Source: Thermohalobacter berrensis (GTDB lineage: Bacteria; Bacillota; Clostridia; Tissierellales; Thermohalobacteraceae). Taken from it: a DNA stretch of 63,138 nt. Numbering within the stretch: the stretch's first letter is position 1; each line of letters starts with the position of its first letter. Positions 42,109 to 52,478 of the stretch are shown here, in pieces. The translations under genes and the position numbers were made by a program. Where the stretch lies: NCBI RefSeq assembly GCF_003609645.1, contig NZ_MCIB01000011.1:1-63138 (forward strand). Direction: 5' to 3'. The notes under the pieces are model-generated. The model saw only the letters and a program-made list of their open reading frames with translations, made no database searches and had not been told where the DNA came from.

Positions 42109-44476
42109 TTATTCATTAATAAGATCAATAATACTATAATTTTTAAACCCTATGGTACAAACCCATGTTACTAGCATAACAATTGCTAAAATAGCAAGTG
42201 GACACAATAAATATGCTTCTAATGGATTAATAATAAAAGAAATTTTTGAAATTCCTAGTCCAATAATACTAAAAATGTTACTTACTATTAATTCGCCAAG
42301 GGTATTTGCTAGTAACGTACCAACTATTACACCGAGTAAAGAAACTAAACTTACCTTTACTAGATACTGTTTTCTAATATCTAATACAGAAAAACCAATT
42401 GCTTTCATAATAGCAATTTGTGAATATTCTTTTGCAGTCTGTAACTTCAGAAACAGTACCGTAATTAATACTACAAGACACACTACCATAACTGCAACAG
42501 CATACACTGCTTTACTCAACTGACTAGTTACCCCCCCTAAGGTCTGGTCAACGAATTATTCCATGGCCTTAACTTCTACATCTATTCCCATTGTATTTTT
42601 ATATAAATCTACCTTCTTTTCAACGTCCACGCCATCTTTTACATTAATGAAGAAGGAATATCCTTCCACATCTTCTGTAGCATAAGGACGTACCATCTTG
42701 GCTGTATAACCTCCACTAGTCACATCCTGATAAATACCAGAAATAACAATACCTATTTCTTCTCCATTTATCCGCATAGTTATGAAATCTCCTACATTTA
42801 CCCCCATCTCATTAGCATTCATTAAAGAAAGAGCAATTTCATTTTCATTCATAGGTGCATTTCCTTTAAGATACTGAAGTTCCCTGTTAGCAACATCACT
42901 ACAATTAACATGTAAGTTTATCCATTCACCATCTTTATTAATTGCTTCATATACCACGTCAGCTTCTACACTATACTCCTTGACATCTCTATCTCCATTG
43001 AGAATAGCCGATATTTTAGCGTATTTTTCCATAAGCCTTTCAGGTACAGTTACTGATATGATTATGTCATTCATTGACTGGCCCATATAAGTTATAAATT
43101 GTGGTGACTTAAACGTGTTAAGCAGGTTTAATGGAACCAACATGATACTTGTTGCAATAAGCATAACAAAGAACATTACAAACCATGCCTTACTCTTTAT
43201 TAATACTTGTCTAGTCCCAACTAGTAAATTAACAGGTAAATTTTTAAATCTGTAAAGTGGCATATACTTTATCAACTTTGACATTTTAGTTACATCTCTA
43301 TTCCCACCACTTACAAGTGCATCTACAACAGTAACCTTTTTTATTTTTCTCATAATTTTCTTACAGAAATTCACTTCTATCAAATACACAAAGAATACTA
43401 CAAGGATTGGAATAAATACAGCAATAAAATTCATTTTAGGTTCACCAAAAGTTTTGGTAATATGTGATGTAAATAGTTTGTTAGCAAATATAGAAATTAT
43501 GTATCCTATACTGCATCCTGTAATTGCCAACACCTTATACTTCATCATGTAAATCTTACTAATATTATCATATGACATCCCAATAGCCCTCATAGTTCCT
43601 ATTGACTTTATCTCCTCTTCCATTACAGTCAGTATTGTAAATCTTAAGCAAAGAAATACCACAAAAATTAAAAAGAAACTAACTAACACAATTACAACCA
43701 CCATGATTATATCTGAAAGACCACTTATTAGCCTAATAATTTCATAGGTAATCCCCGGTCCATTTGCAGGCATTCCTTCATTTTCATATGCAGTCTGAAA
43801 CTTCGTTGCCTGAGATGTGTCATTAAAATAAAACTCTATCATATACTCAATTTTTCCGGTATTTTTTTTTCAACTTATCATAATCTTTTTCATTTATTAA
43901 AAATCTCGTGGATGAAGTTAATGTTGAGTTCATCTGTGAATCACGAACATAGGAGGAAACTACAAAATCCTTAGAATATTCTCCGTCTTTAACTGTCAAG
44001 GTATCTCCAATCTCTATGTCATAACTATCTAATAGAATGATTGGTACACCAATTTCTCCTTGAGAGGGATAAATTGGTTCGTTTTCCATGTCAAGCAAAA
44101 GATCATATTGTTGATTTTGTTTTACCAAACCAATATCCAAAAGGCTATCTGACATTGAAAAGGTTGTGCCATCGGATTTTGTTATCCATATGTTTCCACC
44201 GTAGATATTCACCATCTCAACTGTTTGCCAATCCTTAACATAATCAATCTTTTTAGCAAACCTATTTATTTCCTTTTGGTCTAAGTCCCCCATATGCATC
44301 TGCATGAAATGAGGCGGTTTAGCAATTTCGTACATGGCGTCAATTGACTCAAACAGCTGTATGATTATCATAGTTCCTGTGGACATTAGAAATGCCGATA
44401 AGGCAATAAATAATAATAATGTAATATTAATAACCTTATTCCTCATAAAATCCTTCTTTATAATTGATAGAATCAT
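42109..44476 (-). pseudogene. FtsX-like ABC permease, inactivated by a frameshift and a nonsense codon
   Basis: Three adjacent frames (42109-42555, 42556-43842, 43847-44476) spell one permease of about 788 residues. It has an N-terminal helix and extracellular domain, four helices in the first FtsX block, a second extracellular domain and a second FtsX block. Two lesions break it. An extra A in the A9 run at 43862-43870 shifts the frame after KLKKK; with one A fewer the text continues NTGKIEYMIEF. An in-frame TAA at 42556-42558 interrupts KAME|FVDQTLGGV. The intact partner ATPase and the independent lesions point to recent decay. Confidence 0.8.
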
Positions 44477-44482
44477 ACCCAA

Positions 44483-44998
44483 ATCCCCCTAAGTATATCT
44501 ATTATAGCAAAATTTTCCACTATTGTTCTTTTAAATCTAAATTATTCTTATCAAAACAAAATATTGAATCATCTTAAAAGCAATTAATCTAAAATCCCCG
44601 TTTACTATTAAGTAGATATAAACAATTTTTTAATTAAACGGGGGTCAAAAGAGGAATGATTATTTTGAAGGGCTTGTGAAGAATTTTTACAGTGTCAACC
44701 TAGAATTGAAGAAACTGACTTCCAAGAGAGTAATAATTATTCCTATATGTTTTGTATATATAAATGTATCCTTCAAAACAACCTACAATATTTATGGTAA
44801 GATTTACCTCTTAATCAATAGTGTATCATAGCTCCCTAGTGTCAACAATAATATTTTCGCAACTGTCTTATTAACGAAACATAAAAAGTTATTAGAAAGC
44901 AAATAAAGCCACCTGAAACTTAATAAGGTTTCAAATGGCTATTTCTTAACATTATCTATATTTAATTACAAGTAGATAAAATTTGTTACCTATATAAT
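44483..44998. other. intergenic stretch with two hairpins, no gene seen
   Basis: About 515 bases with no convincing ORF. It contains a long-loop inverted repeat (CCCCGTTTA at 44596-44604 and TTAAACGGGG at 44634-44643) and an imperfect hairpin around CTGAAAC...GGTTTCA (44912-44934) that may end the GerMN gene. The remaining sequence resembles eroded coding DNA but cannot be assigned. Confidence 0.4.
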
Positions 44999-45838
44999 TT
45001 ATAATATATCTGTAATTTTATAATTTCCATCTTTAAATATAAGATTTAAATTTTCTGTTACCTCTTTTTTCTTCATTCCATTGTTATAATATATATCAAT
45101 TCTTATTTTCACATTTATATTTTCCCCATATTCATTGATTACATAACTTTTTATTTCATAATTTGCTATGTCTTCATAGTATTTTTCATAATATGACCTA
45201 ACAGTTAAATAATTAATATCTTCCCTATTTTCAATGTCTATTAATTTTAATATCCTATGGTAATCTTTCTTTTTTAAGTTTTCATAGTATCTAATTATAG
45301 TATCCATTGGACTAACATATTCCCTATTAACAATTAACTCACTGGGACTTTTTGGTTCATCAATACTATAATGTTTATATAATACTTCTTTTAACTCTCC
45401 TTCAATTAAAATTTGAACTTTCGACACATCTTCTAACTGTGTAACAGAATTGACAATGGAATATATTATTAATGATTCATTTTTTTCTATCGTGGCTTTA
45501 GCTAATTCTTTTGAAAAATTAACATATGCTACCTCTCCTATAATATCTGTTGAAAGTAGTTGAGTATCTTTAGGTATAATATTTTTTAAGTCTTTTCTTT
45601 TAGTTCCATTTAATAGTTCTTGAACTATTTTTGAAATTTCTAATTTTTCCATTTTTCTTTTCTCTGGAACTAAAAACTCTAAATTTTCATCTGGAAAATA
45701 AAGTGTTATTTCTGTCTTACCTTTTTTAGGGAAAGGACTTATTGGGGGATATTTTTCACTATCTTGCTGTATATTAGGTTGAACACATCCCATAAGTAAA
45801 ATTGTAAATATCATTATAACAAAGAATTTTTTGTTCAT
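44999..45838 (-). CDS. GerMN-domain lipoprotein
   Basis: A 279-residue lipoprotein (lipobox LLMGC) with a GerMN domain at about 40-155 (ITLYFPDENLEFLVPEKR, VQELLNGTKRK, VAYVNFSKELAK) and a C-terminal NTF2-like region. GerMN domains occur in germination and sporulation proteins and in LpqB-like partners of sensor kinases. It lies 39 bases after the sensor kinase on the same strand, so it is probably the third gene of that unit and an extracellular modulator of it (inference). Confidence 0.85.
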   Translation of the reverse strand: MNKKFFVIMIFTILLMGCVQPNIQQDSEKYPPISPFPKKGKTEITLYFPDENLEFLVPEKRKMEKLEISKIVQELLNGTKRKDLKNIIPKDTQLLSTDIIGEVAYVNFSKELAKATIEKNESLIIYSIVNSVTQLEDVSKVQILIEGELKEVLYKHYSIDEPKSPSELIVNREYVSPMDTIIRYYENLKKKDYHRILKLIDIENREDINYLTVRSYYEKYYEDIANYEIKSYVINEYGENINVKIRIDIYYNNGMKKKEVTENLNLIFKDGNYKITDIL

Positions 45839-45877
45839 TACTTATTCCTCCAAATTAATTCCCTTAAATTGTTCAGT

Positions 45878-47332
45878 TTATGATAAATCAATATCATTAG
45901 GAATTTTAATATAAAAGGTACTACCTTTTCCTACTTCACTTTCAACCTCAATTGCTCCTTGATGAAGGGTAACTATTTGATATGCAATAGATAATCCTAA
46001 ACCTGTTCCACCAGTATTCCTTGATCTAGCTTTATCTACTCTATAAAATCTTTCAAAAATGTTAGGAAGGCTTTCCTTTGGAATTCCAATACCATTATCT
46101 TTGACTTTAATTATAGTATATCTATTTTTTGTATATAGTGTAACTTCTACCTTTCCTCCCTCAGGTGTATATTTAATAGCATTATGAATTATATTTATTA
46201 TAGCCTGTTGAATCTTATTTTGATCTATTTTTATCTGTATTTTTTCTTTCTCTATTAATTTTAAATCAATATCCTTTTTATCAGCAAGTGGCATTAAGTT
46301 TGAAATTATATTTTCTAAAAGATAGTTTATATAAGTAGTTTTGTACTCTAAGTTTAGCTTAGCTTTATCTAAGTCTACTAATGTTAGTAAATCATCAATT
46401 ATATTATTTAATCTATCTATTTCTGAATCAATATTTTTTAAAAAGTCCTTATAAACTGAAATATCATCTTCATTTTGGTGTATCAGTGATTCAGAGAGTA
46501 ATTTAATTGAGCTTAATGGCGTTCTTAACTCATGTGAAACATTTGCAACAAAGTCCTTTCTCTGCTTGTCAACTTGGTCAAGCTTTGTACTCATTATATT
46601 AAAAGCACTACCAAGCTGTTTAAATTCATCATTGGTAGTTATACGGACCTTTTTCCCTAATTTCCCCTGCGCCATCTCTTTTATAGCTTGTGTAAACTTT
46701 TCTAATGGTTTTGATAAAAAATCAGCTACAAAATAGCTAATTATTCCTATTATGAAAGTAGTTAAAATACCTATTAACCTTAAACTACTTTTAATATCTT
46801 CAACTTTACTATATATTGTGTTCAATGAGCTTGAAATTAAAGTTACCCCTTTTATTTCTTCATTTAGTGTTATAGGAACAGCAACATACATCACATGTCC
46901 AATTCCTTCATAATTATGAACACTTGCATTACTAGTTCCCTGTAATGCCTTTTGTATCTCTGTATGTTTTAGTGTTCTTCCTGTAAATTCTTCAAATGAA
47001 TCTGTTCTAACTCTATATCTATTGTCAACCACTAAAATCCTTGAATCTATTTCTTGACTATAATCCTTTATTATACTTCTTAAAAAATCATCTAATACTA
47101 TTAATTTATTTTCTGGTAAATAGAATTTTATACTATTAGACACAATATTAGCTTTAGTTAATATTTCTCCCTTTCTCTCTTGAAGATACAAATTTAGTAG
47201 TGTCTCAGAAATAAATATATTTATAATAATCTGAGAAATTATTAGTAATAATAAATAGGTGGAAACTAACTTCCACCTAACACTAATAAACCTATCATTC
47301 TTTTTAAGTTTTATTCCTAAAATAATAACCAA
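45878..47332 (-). CDS. sensor histidine kinase, WalK/PhoR type
   Basis: A membrane kinase of about 484 residues: helix near 22-42, an extracellular PDC-like sensor domain (about 45-175), a second helix, HAMP, then HisKA with H-box VANVSHELRTPLSSIK. The HATPase domain carries NIIHNAIKYTPEGG, DNGIGIPKESL and GTGLGLSIA. All catalytic motifs are intact, but the cytoplasmic PAS of WalK is missing. The start is unclear: a TTG at 47332 lies inside the regulator gene and directly abuts GGGGAG, so a rare start a few codons later is possible. Confidence 0.9.
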   Translation of the reverse strand: MVIILGIKLKKNDRFISVRWKLVSTYLLLLIISQIIINIFISETLLNLYLQERKGEILTKANIVSNSIKFYLPENKLIVLDDFLRSIIKDYSQEIDSRILVVDNRYRVRTDSFEEFTGRTLKHTEIQKALQGTSNASVHNYEGIGHVMYVAVPITLNEEIKGVTLISSSLNTIYSKVEDIKSSLRLIGILTTFIIGIISYFVADFLSKPLEKFTQAIKEMAQGKLGKKVRITTNDEFKQLGSAFNIMSTKLDQVDKQRKDFVANVSHELRTPLSSIKLLSESLIHQNEDDISVYKDFLKNIDSEIDRLNNIIDDLLTLVDLDKAKLNLEYKTTYINYLLENIISNLMPLADKKDIDLKLIEKEKIQIKIDQNKIQQAIINIIHNAIKYTPEGGKVEVTLYTKNRYTIIKVKDNGIGIPKESLPNIFERFYRVDKARSRNTGGTGLGLSIAYQIVTLHQGAIEVESEVGKGSTFYIKIPNDIDLS

Positions 47333-47996
47333 CTCCCCATTTAGTCAAAATATATTCCGGTTGACTTGAATTTTTCTCTATCTTTTCCCTTAATCTTCTA
47401 ATATGTACATCAACTGTCCTTAAATCTCCAAAGTATTCATAGCCCCATATAATTTTTAATAATTCTTCTCTACTAAACACTTTACCAGGATTTGAAGCTA
47501 ATAAAAGTAATAGGTCAAATTCTTTGGCTGTAAGATTTATTTCTTTATCTTTTGCTATTACTTTACGTCCAAGGGTATTTATTGTAAAATCATCCATCTT
47601 TATTACTTGCTCACCTATTTTAGTTTCACTTGTATTAACCCTTCTAAGAATAGCTTTTATTCTAGCTTTAAGTTCTAATATATTAAAGGGCTTTGTTAAA
47701 TAATCATCAGCCCCATACTCAAGACCTAATATTTTACTTATATCTTCCCCTTTAGCAGTTAACATAATTATTGGTACTTGAGATTTTTGTCTAATCTTTT
47801 GGCATACTTCCAGTCCATCAATACTTGGAAGCATTAAATCTAATATAATTAAATCAAAATCATCCTTCTCAAACTTATCTAAAGCTTCCTTTCCATCATA
47901 TGCTGCGTCAACAGTATAACCATCTTGTTCTAAACTATATTTTAGTCCTTTAACTAGTAAAGGTTCATCATCTACAATTAATATTTTATTGGCCAT
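47304..47996 (-). CDS. response regulator, OmpR/WalR family
   Basis: A 230-residue transcription factor. The receiver domain has the acidic pocket IVDDEP, the phosphoacceptor aspartate in LILDLMLPSIDG and lysine in LTAKGED. The C-terminal winged helix ends RTVDVHIRRLREKIE, SSQPEYILTKWGVGYYF. It overlaps the kinase gene by 29 bases. Sequence closeness to WalR suggests cell-wall or envelope control, but no walHIJ genes follow. Confidence 0.92.
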   Translation of the reverse strand: MANKILIVDDEPLLVKGLKYSLEQDGYTVDAAYDGKEALDKFEKDDFDLIILDLMLPSIDGLEVCQKIRQKSQVPIIMLTAKGEDISKILGLEYGADDYLTKPFNILELKARIKAILRRVNTSETKIGEQVIKMDDFTINTLGRKVIAKDKEINLTAKEFDLLLLLASNPGKVFSREELLKIIWGYEYFGDLRTVDVHIRRLREKIEKNSSQPEYILTKWGVGYYFRNKT

Positions 47997-48074
47997 TTTA
48001 TCACCTCATATGTAGTATTTACACAAAGACATATATTTAGTATAATTCGATATTATTCTATATAAATCCTTCTT

Positions 48075-49976
48075 TTAATACAAAATCCTTTTATCTTCTA
48101 TACGTCTTGTAATTTTTTGTTGGTCATAGGATTCTAACAATGCCATTGCATATTTCCTACTAGTACCTATTAAATCCCTAAATTCAGCTAATGTAATTGA
48201 TCCATTTTTACTTATAAAATTCTTCACTATTTCTATACCCTTTTCATAAACTTCTTTATGAAATATTATACCTTCTTTAGCTTTAATTAAAATATTTAAA
48301 TCTAATAATGCCTCATAGACATGTTCTATTTCTTTCTTATCATAATCCAATTTACTAATTACTTCATCCTTCTTAGGGGGCTTATATCTTGCTTTTTTAT
48401 ATTCTTCTTCTATTTTCTCTTTAATATCCTTTTGCTTTTTCGTAAATGTAGGCTCAAATTCCTTTAATGCAATGTTCTCCTTTATCTGTTTTATTATATT
48501 TTCTTCTATCAGATTATTTATAAAATTATCCCCTAGTTTAGGCTTTACATCTCCTAAGTATTTACTTCTAACTTCCTCTTTTAACATTCCTGATTTTAAA
48601 GGATAATTCTTATGAAACTTCTTAAGCTCATTTACTATTTCGTCTTTTAACTGCTCATAAAATTCTTTATGGATTATATGTGTATCCTTTAAAAGGTTAA
48701 ACTTAACTACTCTATCTTCTAATTTATTTATAATTTCTAGTATTTGATTTTCTGGCATTACAGCTAGTTTTGATAGTTCTTGTACATTAAGGAAATCCTT
48801 ACTGTTATCTTTAACTATTTTCTCTAGAATATCTTTGTTATCTCCTTGTTCTTTTATTTTTAACTCTTCTATTGCTTCTTCATCAAATCTTTTTTTCTTA
48901 TTAGGATTAGGCTCTAGTATTTCTCCTCCCCCTATTGTGACCATAGGCGAATAAAATCTTACTATAAATCTATCTTTTCTTTTTGCTACTATTTTTTCCT
49001 CTAACCTTAATTGAGCATAACAGCTTTCTCCCGGAAGTAACATATCTTTATCTAATAGTACTGCTCTACAAAATATTTCATTAGTACCAATATGTAGTCT
49101 TAATCTTGTCCTATTTTCTATAATCCTTTGGGAATCTTCAAGGAGCCTTAATTTAACATCCAGCATCATAGTAGGCTCCATAGAATTAACGGGTGCTACT
49201 ACATCTCCTCTATTTATATCGCTTTTTTTCACTCCTGCTAGGTTTATGGCTACCCTTTGACCACCATATGCAACATCTGTATCATTACCATGTACTTGAA
49301 TAGACCTTATTCGAGTTATTTTATTTCCTGGGAAAATTTGAACTTCATCCCCCACTTTGATTCTTCCTTCTATTAGAGTTCCTGTTACTATTGTTCCAAA
49401 TCCTGAAATTGTGAAAACTCTATCTATTGGTAAACGAGGAGTTGCTTTTATATCCCTTTCTTCAACTTCTTCTGTAAGTTTATCTATTGTATTTATTAAT
49501 TTATTTATTCCTATTCCCTTAATTGATGATACTTCAATAACAGGACTACTCTCTAAAAAAGTTCCTTTTAAATGTTCCTTTATATCTTCCTTAACCAAGT
49601 TAAGCCATTCATCATCAACTAAGTCAATCTTGGTTAAGGCAACTATTCCTTTTTTTATATTAAGCATATTTAATATGTCTAAATGTTCCTTAGTTTGTGG
49701 CATTACTCCTTCATCTGCAGCAATAACTAAAATAACAATATCTATTCCAGCAACTCCAGCTAACATGTTCTTTATAAACCTTTCATGGCCTGGAACATCT
49801 ATTATTCCGGCTCTTCTTCCACTAGGTAAATCAAAATATGTAAATCCAAGTTCAATGGATATACCTCTTTCCTTTTCTTCTTTCAATCTATCTGTATCTG
49901 TTCCAGTTAAAGCCCTAATAAGTTCAGTTTTTCCATGGTCTATATGTCCAGCAGTACCAATTATTATGTTCTTCAT
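48075..49976 (-). CDS. selB: selenocysteine-specific elongation factor
   Basis: A 633-residue GTPase that delivers Sec-tRNA to UGA codons at SECIS elements. The GTPase domain shows GHIDHGKTEL, DVPGHERF and TKIDLVD; three beta-barrel domains follow, then four winged helices from about 380 on that read the mRNA hairpin (ending SRKYAMALLESYDQQKITRR). The gene follows selA by 11 bases. tRNA-Sec, often next to selB, is here almost 7 kb downstream. Confidence 0.96.
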   Translation of the reverse strand: MKNIIIGTAGHIDHGKTELIRALTGTDTDRLKEEKERGISIELGFTYFDLPSGRRAGIIDVPGHERFIKNMLAGVAGIDIVILVIAADEGVMPQTKEHLDILNMLNIKKGIVALTKIDLVDDEWLNLVKEDIKEHLKGTFLESSPVIEVSSIKGIGINKLINTIDKLTEEVEERDIKATPRLPIDRVFTISGFGTIVTGTLIEGRIKVGDEVQIFPGNKITRIRSIQVHGNDTDVAYGGQRVAINLAGVKKSDINRGDVVAPVNSMEPTMMLDVKLRLLEDSQRIIENRTRLRLHIGTNEIFCRAVLLDKDMLLPGESCYAQLRLEEKIVAKRKDRFIVRFYSPMVTIGGGEILEPNPNKKKRFDEEAIEELKIKEQGDNKDILEKIVKDNSKDFLNVQELSKLAVMPENQILEIINKLEDRVVKFNLLKDTHIIHKEFYEQLKDEIVNELKKFHKNYPLKSGMLKEEVRSKYLGDVKPKLGDNFINNLIEENIIKQIKENIALKEFEPTFTKKQKDIKEKIEEEYKKARYKPPKKDEVISKLDYDKKEIEHVYEALLDLNILIKAKEGIIFHKEVYEKGIEIVKNFISKNGSITLAEFRDLIGTSRKYAMALLESYDQQKITRRIEDKRILY

Positions 49977-49987
49977 GGTAAACCCCC

Positions 49988-51403
49988 TTACACATTTTCA
50001 ATAGCAAATTTTAATCCTTCTGCTATTATGTCTAGTTCTTCATCCTTAACCGTTCGCAAATCAATAAATAGATTATCTTTATATATCCTTGCGACTATTG
50101 GGGTATGAAATTTCCTTAATTTTCTTTCAATGTTTGAAACACTATGGTTATTAGAAGAAATCATAATAGCCTTTGTTGGAATTTCCTCTAAAGGCATTGA
50201 CCCTCCACCAACTTGAGAGAATTGATCAGTGATCTTAATACTTATATTATCTTCAACTTTTTCATCTATCTTTCTATACAAAATTTGTGCTTTTTTTTCA
50301 AGTTCATTTAATGAAGTAGTAAGCATCTTAAGTGTTGGTATATTTTTAATAGCATCTTCTTCATTTAAATATAATCTTAAAGTAGCTTCAAGGGCAGAAA
50401 TAGTAAATTTATCTATTCTTATAGCTCTTGTCAATGGATTTTTCTTCATTTCATCTATGTATTTCTTTTTTCCTATAATAATACCAGCTTGTGGACCTCC
50501 CAATAGTTTATCTCCACTAAAGGTTACAATATCTACTCCAGCTTTTATAGATTCTTGTACCGTTGGTTCATATTGTAACCCATATTTACTTAGATCAACT
50601 AATACACCACTTCCTAAATCCTCAACAACAGGAATGTTATACCTTTCTCCTAATTTAACTAAATCTTCTAGTTTAACACTAGAGGTAAATCCTAGTATTC
50701 TATAATTACTAGTATGTACCTTTAATAGTGCTGCTGTATCTTCTCCTATTGCTCTTTCATAGTCCCAAATATGGGTTTTATTGGTGGTACCAACATCTAC
50801 CAATTTAGCTCCACTTTGTTCCATTACATCAGGTACTCTAAATGAGCCTCCAATCTCAACTAATTCTCCTCTAGATACTACAACCTCTTTTTCTTTAGCT
50901 ATTGTGCTTAATACCAATAAAACTGCAGCTGCATTATTATTAACAACCATAGCACTTTCTGCACCAGTTACTTTTGCAATAATCTCTTCTATATGACTAT
51001 ATCTTGATCCCCTTTTACCTTCATCTAAATCAAATTCCAGATTAGAGTAATTTGTAGTTACATCTTTAATATGATCAATAATCTTAGGACTAATAAGTGA
51101 TCTTCCAAGATTAGTATGTATAACTACACCTGTTGCATTTATCACCCTTTTAAATTTAGGTTTTATTTTTTCATTAGCATTGCTAGTTACATTGTTTGGA
51201 AGTTTTATAATCTCTTTTTCTAATTCTTTAAGTGAAATTATTATTCCATCTTTAATTTTTTTTCTTAAAAGATCAAGCTCTTCTCTTATTGATTCAACAA
51301 TTATGTCCCTTGGAATCCTTTTCATTAGTTTCTTTATATTGTCATTTGAAAGTACTTGATCTACTTTTGGTAATTTACTAAAAAGCTTTGCTTTATCTTT
51401 CAT
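49988..51403 (-). CDS. selA: L-seryl-tRNA(Sec) selenium transferase
   Basis: A 471-residue PLP enzyme that turns Ser-tRNA(Sec) into Sec-tRNA using selenophosphate. The N-terminal tRNA-binding helix is LFSKLPKVDQVLSN, the VVHTNLGRS-type loop reads VIHTNLGRSLIS, and the PLP lysine is in TFSGDKLLGGPQAG. It lies 19 bases after selD and 11 before selB, forming a selD-selA-selB operon. Confidence 0.96.
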   Translation of the reverse strand: MKDKAKLFSKLPKVDQVLSNDNIKKLMKRIPRDIIVESIREELDLLRKKIKDGIIISLKELEKEIIKLPNNVTSNANEKIKPKFKRVINATGVVIHTNLGRSLISPKIIDHIKDVTTNYSNLEFDLDEGKRGSRYSHIEEIIAKVTGAESAMVVNNNAAAVLLVLSTIAKEKEVVVSRGELVEIGGSFRVPDVMEQSGAKLVDVGTTNKTHIWDYERAIGEDTAALLKVHTSNYRILGFTSSVKLEDLVKLGERYNIPVVEDLGSGVLVDLSKYGLQYEPTVQESIKAGVDIVTFSGDKLLGGPQAGIIIGKKKYIDEMKKNPLTRAIRIDKFTISALEATLRLYLNEEDAIKNIPTLKMLTTSLNELEKKAQILYRKIDEKVEDNISIKITDQFSQVGGGSMPLEEIPTKAIMISSNNHSVSNIERKLRKFHTPIVARIYKDNLFIDLRTVKDEELDIIAEGLKFAIENV

Positions 51404-51422
51404 ATTTCATCCTTCCAATCTA

Positions 51423-52466
51423 TTATTTTTTTACAATTATTGGATGTTCTCCCTTTTCAATAACTTCTCCTATTATTGCATATTCAAAAGGATTATCCTT
51501 AAGTTCTCTTAATAATTCATCAGCTTTATCATTACTTACTGAAATTAGCAATCCCCCTGAAGTCTGTGGGTCGAATAATATATCCTGTTTATTTTGTGGT
51601 ATTTCATCACTAAAATAAACTTTATCTCCTACAAAACTCATATTTGAATATGCACCTGCTGGTACTAACCCCATTTCAGCTAGTTTTAATGCCTTTTTTA
51701 TCATTGGTATTTTACTTACATATAGTTTTATAGTAACATTACTACCTTCTGCCATTTCTAGAGTATGTCCAAGTAGCCCAAAACCAGTAACATCTGTACA
51801 AGCATTTACTCCTACTTTTATCATAGCATCCTTCGGAGTTTTATTTAATGTCCTCATAACATCTACAGCTTTATTATAAGTCTCATCATCTATCATATCA
51901 GCTTTAATTGCTGTATTAATTATACCTAATCCTATTGGTTTAGTTAATACTAATAAATCTCCTACTTGGGCATTATTATTAGTTAATATTTTTTCTGGAT
52001 GTATAAAACCACTAACTGATAATCCATATTTTGGCTCTTCATCTTCTACAGTATGTCCTCCTACTAAGAGGGCTCCTGATTCTTTTACTTTATCATAGCC
52101 ACCTTTTAAGATTTCTGCCATTATATTTAGAGAAAGGCAATTTGGAAAACAAATAATATTCATTGCTAATTTAGGCTCTCCACCCATAGCATATATATCA
52201 CTTAGGGAGTTAGCTGCTGCAATTTGCCCAAAAGTATAAGGATCATCAACTACAGGTGTAAAAAAATCTACAGTCTGAATTAATGCTGTGTTATCATTAA
52301 TTTTATAAACCGCAGCATCATCTGAAGTATCTATTCCTACTAACAAATTTTTATCTTCCATTTTAGGTATTTGACACAGAACCTGTGCCAAGGTCTCAGG
52401 ACCTATTTTAGCTGCTCAGCCTGATGTCTTAGTTAAAGCTGTAAGTCTTTTTTCTTTCTTACTCAT
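51423..52466 (-). CDS. selD: selenide, water dikinase, itself a selenoprotein (Sec17)
   Basis: Makes selenophosphate from selenide and ATP. The true gene starts at ATG 52466 (GGGGG 7 bases upstream) and encodes 347 residues, but codon 17 is TGA (52418-52416). Reading it as selenocysteine gives TKTSGUAAKIGPETLAQVL, exactly the catalytic loop of SelD, where Cys or Sec is normally found. Ending the gene at the TGA would remove the N-terminal catalytic segment. A GGTC-CTGA-GACC hairpin lies just after the TGA. The rest of the protein is complete. Confidence 0.93.
52373..52418 (-). promoter_or_regulatory. Sec UGA with candidate bacterial SECIS hairpin in selD
   Basis: On the minus strand TGA (52418-52416) is followed by a structured stretch whose tip is GGTC-CTGA-GACC. 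This is in the right place, inside the coding sequence immediately after the UGA, for a bacterial SECIS read by SelB. Confidence 0.65.
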
Positions 52467-52478
52467 ATCTATCCCCCT

